From the NCBI RefSeq assembly GCF_014925385.1, contig NZ_JACSDK010000005.1, forward strand, positions 1-64,000: a stretch of 64,000 nt of DNA, written 5' to 3'. The DNA comes from Pelagibius marinus. GTDB taxonomy: Bacteria; Pseudomonadota; Alphaproteobacteria; Kiloniellales; Kiloniellaceae. Positions 48,887-64,000 of this stretch are shown one piece after another. Both the position numbers and the translations under genes were made by a program. The notes below the pieces were generated by a model. That model did no database searches. It saw only the letters and a program-made list of their open reading frames with translations, and had not been told where the DNA came from. The first letter of the stretch is position 1, and every line of letters starts with the position of its first letter.

Positions 48887-49219
48887 TTAGATCCCCGTGG
48901 TCACGTCGATGCTGTGACCTTCGTCCAGAGTCACAAATGCCTTCTTCACGTCGGAGCGCTTGCCCTTCAGGCCGCGGAAACGCTTCACCTTGCCCTTGTT
49001 GCGCAGGGTGTTCACCGCCTTGACCTTGACCTTGAAGATCTCCTCGATCGCGGCCTTGATCTCCGGCTTGGTGGCGTCCAGCGGCACCACGAAGGTGATC
49101 TGGTTGTGCTCCGAGCCCAGGGTGGACTTTTCCGTCACCACCGGGTGGCGGATCACTTCGTACATCCGCTCCGACGATACCTTGGTCGTCTCATTCTTGA
49201 ATGCGCGTGCCCGGCTCAT
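48887..49219 (-). CDS. rplW: 50S ribosomal protein L23
   Basis: L23 of 110 aa: [32 protein letters not shown] and the [25 protein letters not shown] ending. It is at the tunnel exit and docks SRP and trigger factor. The start at 49219 overlaps the rplD stop by four bases; a shorter start at an internal Met is possible because the first 18 residues are polar. Confidence 0.96.
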   Translation of the reverse strand: MSRARAFKNETTKVSSERMYEVIRHPVVTEKSTLGSEHNQITFVVPLDATKPEIKAAIEEIFKVKVKAVNTLRNKGKVKRFRGLKGKRSDVKKAFVTLDEGHSIDVTTGI

Positions 49220-49836
49220 TTCAGTCGCGCCTCCAACGCTTCCACCGCGCCCTTGGTCAGCACCAGGGTGTCGCGGCGCAGAATGTCGTACACATTGGCG
49301 CCCTGCTGCGGCAGCACGTCGACCAGCGGCAGGTTGCGCGCCGCCTTGGCGAAACCGCCGTCGACCTGGGCGCCGTCGATGATCAGCACCGAGGACCAGC
49401 CCAGCGCGGCGAACTTCTTCGCCAGCTCACTGGTCTTGGGCTCCTTCACCGCCGCGTCTTCCAGCACCACCAGCTTGCCTTCGGCAGCCTTGGTGGAGAG
49501 CGCGGTCTTGAGGCCCAGTTGGCGAACCTTCTTGGTCAGCTCGTGGCTGTGGTCGCGCACCACCGGGCCGAAGACGGTGCCACCGCCGCGACGCTGGGTG
49601 GTGCGAGCCGAGCCCATGCGCGCGTTGCCGGTGCCCTTCTGGCGAAAGAGCTTACGGGTCGAGCCCGCGACTTCACCGCGGGTTTTCACCTTGTGCGTGC
49701 CGGCGCGGCGCTTCGCGAGCTGCCACTTCACCACGCGCGCAAGGATGTCCTGACGCGGCGAAAGCCCGAAGACGGAATCGTCGAGATCGATCTCGCCCGC
49801 CTTCTTATTGTCGAGTGTCGTAACCGGACACTTCAT
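49216..49836 (-). CDS. rplD: 50S ribosomal protein L4
   Basis: L4 of 206 aa: [24 protein letters not shown], tunnel loop [29 protein letters not shown], and ending [18 protein letters not shown]. In E. coli L4 represses the S10 operon; no leader element was tested here. It precedes rplC by 2 bp. Confidence 0.98.
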   Translation of the reverse strand: MKCPVTTLDNKKAGEIDLDDSVFGLSPRQDILARVVKWQLAKRRAGTHKVKTRGEVAGSTRKLFRQKGTGNARMGSARTTQRRGGGTVFGPVVRDHSHELTKKVRQLGLKTALSTKAAEGKLVVLEDAAVKEPKTSELAKKFAALGWSSVLIIDGAQVDGGFAKAARNLPLVDVLPQQGANVYDILRRDTLVLTKGAVEALEARLK

Positions 49837-49838
49837 GG

Positions 49839-50612
49839 CTACTGATCCTTCTTATCCTCAGCCGGCGCGTCGGCAGACGCCTCGGCCGCCACTTCCGGCG
49901 CCTCTTCGGGGGCCGCTTCCGGCTGCTCCGCTTCCGGCTGGCTCTTCAGGCCGGCCGGATAGGGGACTTCCTCGGGACGGCTGCGCTTCACGGCGTCACG
50001 CACCATGACCCAGCTGCCCTCGGCGCCCGGCACCGCACCACGCACCAGAATCAGGCCCCGGTCCTCGTCGATCGAGACCACTTCCAGGTTCTGGGTGGTA
50101 ACCCGACGGTCGCCCATGTGGCCGGCCATCTTCTTACCCTTGAACACGCGGCCCGGGTCCTGGCTGTTACCGGTCGAACCGTGCGAACGGTGCGAAATCG
50201 ACACGCCGTGGCTGGCACGCAGGCCGCTGAAGTTGTGCCGCTTCATGGCACCGGCGAAACCCTTACCGATCGAAGTGCCGGTCACGTCAACGCGCTGGCC
50301 GGCAACGAAATGGGCCGCCGACAGCTCCTGCCCGACCTCGAGCAGCGCGTCGTTGGAGACGCGGAACTCGGCCAGCCGGCGCTTCGGTTCCACCTTCGCC
50401 TTGGCGTAGTGGCCGCGCATCGGCTTGGAAACGCGATTCGCCTTGGCCTTGGCCGCACCCAGCTGCACGGCGTCATAGCCGTCCTTCTCAGCGGTGCGGA
50501 CCGCCACCACCTGGCAATCCTTCATCTGCAGAACGGTGACCGGCACGTTCTCGCCTTCCGGCGTGAAAACGCGGGTCATGCCCATCTTCTGCGCAATCAG
50601 ACCAGTCCGCAT
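49839..50612 (-). CDS. rplC: 50S ribosomal protein L3 with acidic C-terminal extension
   Basis: L3 of 257 aa: [57 protein letters not shown] and the central [21 protein letters not shown]. The core ends near residue 215; a 40-residue Glu/Ala/Pro tail ([20 protein letters not shown]) follows, longer than the usual 210-aa protein. Tails like this are seen in alphaproteobacterial L3. It lies near the peptidyl transferase centre. Confidence 0.97.
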   Translation of the reverse strand: MRTGLIAQKMGMTRVFTPEGENVPVTVLQMKDCQVVAVRTAEKDGYDAVQLGAAKAKANRVSKPMRGHYAKAKVEPKRRLAEFRVSNDALLEVGQELSAAHFVAGQRVDVTGTSIGKGFAGAMKRHNFSGLRASHGVSISHRSHGSTGNSQDPGRVFKGKKMAGHMGDRRVTTQNLEVVSIDEDRGLILVRGAVPGAEGSWVMVRDAVKRSRPEEVPYPAGLKSQPEAEQPEAAPEEAPEVAAEASADAPAEDKKDQ

Positions 50613-50616
50613 TACC

Positions 50617-50931
50617 CTAGCCCTTCAGCTTGATCTCGACGTCGACGCCGGCGGCGAGGTCGAGCTTCATCAGCGCGTCCACCGTCTGCGGGGTCGGATC
50701 GACGATGTCGAGCAGCCGCTTGTGCGTCCGGATCTCGAACTGCTCGCGGCTCTTCTTGTCGATGTGCGGCGAGCGCAGCACCGTGAACTTCTCGATCCGG
50801 GTCGGAAGCGGAATCGGGCCGCGCACCTGCGCACCGGTTCTCTTCGCCGTGCCCACGATCTCCGAGGTCGACTGGTCGAGCACACGGTGATCGAAAGCCT
50901 TCAGGCGAATGCGAATATCTTGGCTGTCCAT
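50617..50931 (-). CDS. rpsJ: 30S ribosomal protein S10
   Basis: S10 of 104 aa: [62 protein letters not shown]. The start at 50931 gives the usual MDSQ-type N-terminus; an upstream ATG at 50943 would add four residues. S10 also binds NusB/NusG in antitermination. It leads the S10 operon, after a hairpin behind tuf. Confidence 0.96.
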   Translation of the reverse strand: MDSQDIRIRLKAFDHRVLDQSTSEIVGTAKRTGAQVRGPIPLPTRIEKFTVLRSPHIDKKSREQFEIRTHKRLLDIVDPTPQTVDALMKLDLAAGVDVEIKLKG

Positions 50932-50953
50932 TTTCAGCGCCATCCAAAATTCA

Positions 50954-50979
50954 ACGCCGGCCCGGAATTGGGCCGGCGT
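50954..50979 (-). terminator. Terminator-like hairpin between tuf and rpsJ
   Basis: A perfect 10-bp stem, ACGCCGGCCC/GGGCCGGCGT, with a 6-nt loop lies 12 bp after the tuf stop. On the minus strand it is followed by TGAATTTTGG, a weak T run. It probably reduces transcription from tuf into the S10 operon. The S10 start lies close behind, so the S10 operon may depend on read-through or have a promoter that I could not identify. Confidence 0.65.
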
Positions 50980-50991
50980 TTCTCAAGTTAC

Positions 50992-52182
<1,191 letters not shown>

Positions 52183-52243
52183 CGGTCTTACTTCTCCGTA
52201 ACTCGGCTTTGACTGCTCGTTCTGGCTTAAACTCGGGCCTAAC

Positions 52244-54319
52244 TCAGGCCAACTTGGAGACCACTTCGTCGGCCACCGCCTGCGGGACCTTCTCGTAGTG
52301 GTCGAAAACCATCGTGTACTGGGCGCGGCCCTGACTCATGGAGCGCAGGTTGTTCACGTAGCCGAACATATTGGCCAGCGGCACCATGGCGTTGATCACC
52401 TGGGCGTTGCCGCGGCTGTCCATGCCCTGAACCATGCCGCGCCGGCTGTTCAGGTCGCCGATGATGTCGCCCATGTACTCTTCCGGGGTCACCACCTCGA
52501 CCTTCATCATCGGCTCCAGCAGCACCGGGCCCGACTTCGGCACGCCCTCGCGGAAAGCGGCGCGCGACGCGATTTCGAAGGCCAGGACGCTGGAGTCGAC
52601 GTCGTGGCTCGCGCCGTCGGTCAGCGTCACCTTGAAGTCGATCATCGGGAAGCCGGCCAGGACGCCCGTCTCCATCGCGGAGTTGAGGCCCTTTTCGACG
52701 CCCGGGATGAACTCCCTCGGCACCGCGCCACCGGTGATGGCGTTCTCGAAGACGAAACCCTCGCCCGGCTCCAGCGGCTCGAAGACCAGCTTGATGCGGG
52801 CGAACTGACCGGAACCACCGGTCTGCTTCTTATGGGTGTAGTCGATCTCGGACTGGCGGGTGATGGTCTCGCGGTAGGCCACCTGCGGGGCGCCCACGTT
52901 GGCGTCGACCTTGAACTCGCGGCGCATGCGATCGACGATGATGTCGAGGTGCAGTTCGCCCATGCCCTTGATGACGGTCTGGCCGCTCTCGGCGTCGGTC
53001 GAGACGCGGAAGGAGGGATCCTCCTGGGCCAGACGGCTCAGGGCCACACCCATCTTCTCCTGGTCGCTCTTGGTCTTCGGCTCCACCGCCACCTCGATGA
53101 CGGGATCGGGGAATTCCATGCGCTCCAGAATGATCGGGTTCTGCGCGTCGCACAGCGTCTCACCCGTGGTCGTGCTCTTGAGGCCCGCGATGGCGACGAT
53201 GTCGCCGGCATGGGCCTCCTTGATGTCCTCACGGTGATTGGAGTGCATCTGCAGCATACGGCCGACGCGCTCGCGCTGCCCCTTCACCGAGTTCAGGATC
53301 TGAGTGCCCGTGGTGATCACGCCGGAGTAGACCCGCACGAAGGTCAGCGAACCGACGAAGGGGTCGGTCATGATTTTGAAGGCCAGGCCCGCGGCCGGCG
53401 CGTCGTCGCTGGACGGACGGGTCTCGATGTCCTCCGAGTCCGGCTTCACGCCCTTGACGTCCGGCACTTCCACCGGCGAGGGCAGATAGTCGACCACGGC
53501 GTCCAGCAGCGGTTGCACGCCCTTGTTCTTGAAGGCCGTACCGTTCAGCACCGGCACGAAGGCCAGGCTGCAGGTGCCCTTGCGGATGCACTTCTTGAGG
53601 GTCTCCTCGTCGGGCTCGTTGCCCTCGAGGTAGGCCTCCATGGCGGCGTCGTCCTGCTCGACCGCCAGCTCAATCATCTTCTCGCGGTACTCGGCGGCCT
53701 TGTCGGCCAGGTCGGCCGGAATGTCCTGCTCCTCGAACTGGGCACCCAGCGACTCGTCCAGCCAGACAATGGCCTTCATCGAAATCAGATCGATGACGCC
53801 CTTGAAGTCGGCCTCGGCGCCCAGCGGCAGCTGCAGCACCATCGGCTGCGCGCCCAGACGGTCCACGATCATGTCGACGCAGCGATAGAAGTCGGCGCCG
53901 GTGCGGTCCATCTTGTTGACGAAGCAGATACGCGGAACTTTGTACTTATCGGCCTGACGCCAGACCGTCTCCGACTGCGGCTCGACACCGGCCACGGAAT
54001 CGAACACCGCCACGGCGCCGTCCAGCACGCGCAGCGAGCGCTCCACCTCAATGGTGAAGTCGACGTGACCCGGGGTGTCGATGATGTTGATCCGGTGGTC
54101 CTTCCAGAAGCAGGTCGTCGCCGCGGAGGTAATGGTGATACCGCGTTCCTGCTCCTGCTCCATCCAGTCCATGGTGGCGTTGCCATCGTGGACTTCACCG
54201 ATCTTGTGGGAGACACCGGTGTAGTAGAGGACGCGCTCCGTCGTCGTGGTCTTACCGGCATCAATGTGAGCCATGATGCCGATGTTACGGTAGCGGTCGA
54301 GAGGGGTTGTGCGTGCCAT
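52244..54319 (-). CDS. fusA: Elongation factor G
   Basis: EF-G of 691 aa: G-domain [50 protein letters not shown]; domains II-V to the C-terminus [19 protein letters not shown]. It catalyses translocation. Complete, with normal length. It lies between rpsG and tuf. Confidence 0.99.
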   Translation of the reverse strand: MARTTPLDRYRNIGIMAHIDAGKTTTTERVLYYTGVSHKIGEVHDGNATMDWMEQEQERGITITSAATTCFWKDHRINIIDTPGHVDFTIEVERSLRVLDGAVAVFDSVAGVEPQSETVWRQADKYKVPRICFVNKMDRTGADFYRCVDMIVDRLGAQPMVLQLPLGAEADFKGVIDLISMKAIVWLDESLGAQFEEQDIPADLADKAAEYREKMIELAVEQDDAAMEAYLEGNEPDEETLKKCIRKGTCSLAFVPVLNGTAFKNKGVQPLLDAVVDYLPSPVEVPDVKGVKPDSEDIETRPSSDDAPAAGLAFKIMTDPFVGSLTFVRVYSGVITTGTQILNSVKGQRERVGRMLQMHSNHREDIKEAHAGDIVAIAGLKSTTTGETLCDAQNPIILERMEFPDPVIEVAVEPKTKSDQEKMGVALSRLAQEDPSFRVSTDAESGQTVIKGMGELHLDIIVDRMRREFKVDANVGAPQVAYRETITRQSEIDYTHKKQTGGSGQFARIKLVFEPLEPGEGFVFENAITGGAVPREFIPGVEKGLNSAMETGVLAGFPMIDFKVTLTDGASHDVDSSVLAFEIASRAAFREGVPKSGPVLLEPMMKVEVVTPEEYMGDIIGDLNSRRGMVQGMDSRGNAQVINAMVPLANMFGYVNNLRSMSQGRAQYTMVFDHYEKVPQAVADEVVSKLA

Positions 54320-54339
54320 GACGGTCTACTCTTCGTGGG

Positions 54340-54810
54340 TTACCAGCGGTAGTGCGAGAAGGCCTTGTTGGCCTCGGCCATACGGTGGGTGTCTTCCCGC
54401 TTCTTGACTGCCGAACCCCTGTTATTTGACGCGTCCATTAGTTCACCGGCCAGACGCTCGGTCATCGTCAGCTCCGAGCGGGCGCGGGAGGCGTTGATCA
54501 GCCAGCGGATGGCAAGCGCCTGTCCGCGGTCGTGACGCACCTCGACCGGCACCTGGTAGGTGGCGCCGCCGACACGGCGGGAACGCACCTCGATTTCCGG
54601 CTTCACATTGTCCAGGGCCTCGTGGAACACACGAACCGGGTCCTGGCTGCCGCGCTCCTGAACACGATCGAGCGCGCCATAGACGATGCCTTCGGCGACG
54701 GACTTCTTGCCGTCGAACATAAGGCAATTCATGAACTTGCTGAGAACGACGTCGCCGAATTTCGGATCGGGCAACACTTCCCGTTTTTCGGCGCGATGAC
54801 GGCGAGACAT
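54340..54810 (-). CDS. rpsG: 30S ribosomal protein S7
   Basis: S7 of 156 aa: [43 protein letters not shown], and [22 protein letters not shown]. It binds the 3' domain of 16S rRNA at the E site and in E. coli represses the str operon. It follows rpsL by 17 bp. Confidence 0.98.
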   Translation of the reverse strand: MSRRHRAEKREVLPDPKFGDVVLSKFMNCLMFDGKKSVAEGIVYGALDRVQERGSQDPVRVFHEALDNVKPEIEVRSRRVGGATYQVPVEVRHDRGQALAIRWLINASRARSELTMTERLAGELMDASNNRGSAVKKREDTHRMAEANKAFSHYRW

Positions 54811-54827
54811 GCCTCTTCTCTCCTACC

Positions 54828-55199
54828 TTACTTCGGCCGCTTGGCGCCGTATTTCGAACGGCGCTGACGGCGATCCTTCACGCCCTGGGTATCCAGCGTG
54901 CCACGGATGATGTGGTAGCGAACGCCAGGCAGGTCCTTCACACGGCCGCCACGGATCATGACCACCGAGTGTTCCTGGAGGTTGTGACCCTCGCCAGGAA
55001 TGTAGCTGGTGACCTCGAAACCGTTGGTCAGGCGCACGCGGGCGACCTTACGAAGAGCCGAGTTCGGCTTCTTCGGCGTCGTGGTGTAGACGCGGGTGCA
55101 GACACCGCGCTTCTGCGGGCAGGCCTCCAGGGCCGGCACCTTGTTGCGCGCAACCTCAGGTTTGCGCGGCTTACGGATCAACTGGTTGATCGTTGGCAT
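54828..55199 (-). CDS. rpsL: 30S ribosomal protein S12
   Basis: S12 of 123 aa from the ATG at 55199 ([20 protein letters not shown]). The decoding loops [13 protein letters not shown] and [13 protein letters not shown] retain the Lys residues that are altered in streptomycin-resistant mutants, so the wild-type form is expected. It is the first gene of the str operon, with a promoter about 170 bp upstream. Confidence 0.98.
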   Translation of the reverse strand: MPTINQLIRKPRKPEVARNKVPALEACPQKRGVCTRVYTTTPKKPNSALRKVARVRLTNGFEVTSYIPGEGHNLQEHSVVMIRGGRVKDLPGVRYHIIRGTLDTQGVKDRRQRRSKYGAKRPK

Positions 55200-55374
55200 T
55201 AGCTTTCCTATGCGCCCGTTTTTCGAGACAAAGCACCGCAAAGGCCGAAGGCTCGGCCCTGCGGATGCGAAAACGCCGTCGAAAACAGCTTGCCTAAAAT
55301 TTCATTACCGTAATCGCCAGGGACTGCGTCTAGACCGCAACGGGCCTACCACCAGCCCCCCGAAAGGTTGGCGC

Positions 55375-55403
55375 AATATATTGATGCGCCTATGCCCCGT
55401 CAA
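55375..55403 (-). promoter_or_regulatory. Sigma70-type promoter of the str operon (rpsL)
   Basis: Minus-strand TTGACG (55403-55398), 17-bp spacer, TATATT (55380-55375). Both boxes differ from consensus at one position. It lies after the rpoC hairpin and leaves a leader of about 170 nt before rpsL, so the str operon can be transcribed independently of rpoBC. Confidence 0.82.
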
Positions 55404-55450
55404 GCACGTTAAGCCAAGGAAACCTTACTTTATCGGAGGCTTCCAAGGAT

Positions 55451-55497
55451 GCGCCGCAATCGGGATCGACGGCAACTTAATTTCCCGATCGCGGCGC
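55451..55497 (-). terminator. Hairpin downstream of rpoC
   Basis: A 14-bp inverted repeat (GCGCCGCGATCGGG and CCCGATTGCGGCGC on the minus strand, one G-T mismatch) with a 19-nt loop begins 29 bp after the rpoC stop. There is no T tract, so it may be a processing or mRNA-protecting structure or a Rho-assisted terminator rather than an intrinsic one. Confidence 0.55.
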
Positions 55498-55526
55498 AAT
55501 TTGGAACAAACTTACTCTTGTGGCCG

Positions 55527-59744
<4,218 letters not shown>

Positions 59745-59775
59745 TCAGTTGCCCCGGGCATCGGGGCCCGCGCGA

Positions 59776-63942
<4,167 letters not shown>

Positions 63943-64000
63943 GTTTCGTCGTGTCCTCGTTCACGTCGCTGGGCCGAACGCTTCGGCCTTGAGCCCTCTC

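Larger units (their letters stand above)
55200..55526. other. Intergenic region between rpoC and rpsL
   Basis: A 327-bp gap that holds the rpoC hairpin (55451-55497) and the str promoter (55375-55403). The remaining 170 bp of predicted rpsL leader has no open frame that I support. In other bacteria S7 regulates the str operon by binding its mRNA, but I did not find a candidate S7 site by eye. Confidence 0.7.

Overview
The window is GC-rich, densely coded DNA from an alphaproteobacterium, probably of the Rhodospirillales/Kiloniellales kind. The evidence is the ribosomal-protein order, with adk between secY and rpsM and no infA or rpmJ after secY, together with an ATP12-type F1 chaperone, a PccA/PccB propionyl-CoA carboxylase pair and an alphaproteobacterial MaeB malic enzyme. 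The exact taxon is an inference. I found no rRNA, tRNA, CRISPR array, insertion sequence or prophage.

Left part (1-36634), accessory and metabolic genes. It opens with a phospho-signalling cluster on the minus strand: a class III cyclase fused to an FHA domain, then a PP2C phosphatase, then a membrane Ser/Thr kinase whose C-terminus lies off the left edge. Next come a kappa-class GST-like isomerase, a Gly/Cys-tailed protein, two acyl-CoA dehydrogenases (one isovaleryl-CoA type), a DUF3291 protein, a short-chain dehydrogenase, a DUF1272 zinc protein, a KAP P-loop NTPase with a peptidoglycan-binding-like N-terminus, a thioesterase and a small lipoprotein. MgtE, MaeB and LipB follow, then a metal-efflux-type permease with an ArsR repressor; both of these have the same promoter/operator module. 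After acylphosphatase comes a GIY-YIG nuclease gene tightly bracketed by two inverted copies of a 32-bp palindromic repeat. PccA, a GST and PccB are next, then a soluble protein joining a chemoreceptor signalling tip to a C-terminal globin. ATP12, AsmA, a HAD phosphatase, RluC-type pseudouridine synthase and CrcB form a housekeeping neighbourhood, interrupted by a lipoprotein, a TauD-type dioxygenase and a small secreted protein with an AT-rich leader. An isochorismatase-fold protein that seems to lack its catalytic triad, RarA and a Deg protease complete this part.

Right part (36694-64000), the core transcription and translation block, all on the minus strand. Read in transcription order it is rpoB, rpoC, rpsL, rpsG, fusA, tuf, rpsJ, rplC, rplD, rplW, rplB, rpsS, rplV, rpsC, rplP, rpmC, rpsQ, rplN, rplX, rplE, rpsN, rpsH, rplF, rplR, rpsE, rpmD, rplO, secY, adk, rpsM, rpsK, rpoA, rplQ. 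I located sigma70-like promoters before rpsL and rpsM, a hairpin after rpoC, a terminator-like hairpin between tuf and rpsJ, and a strong intrinsic terminator after rplQ.

The most unusual items are the palindrome-bracketed GIY-YIG gene, the reversed receptor-globin fusion, the peptidoglycan-binding/KAP fusion, the cyclase-FHA/PP2C/kinase cluster, the duplicated ArsR promoter-operators and the probable isochorismatase pseudoenzyme.
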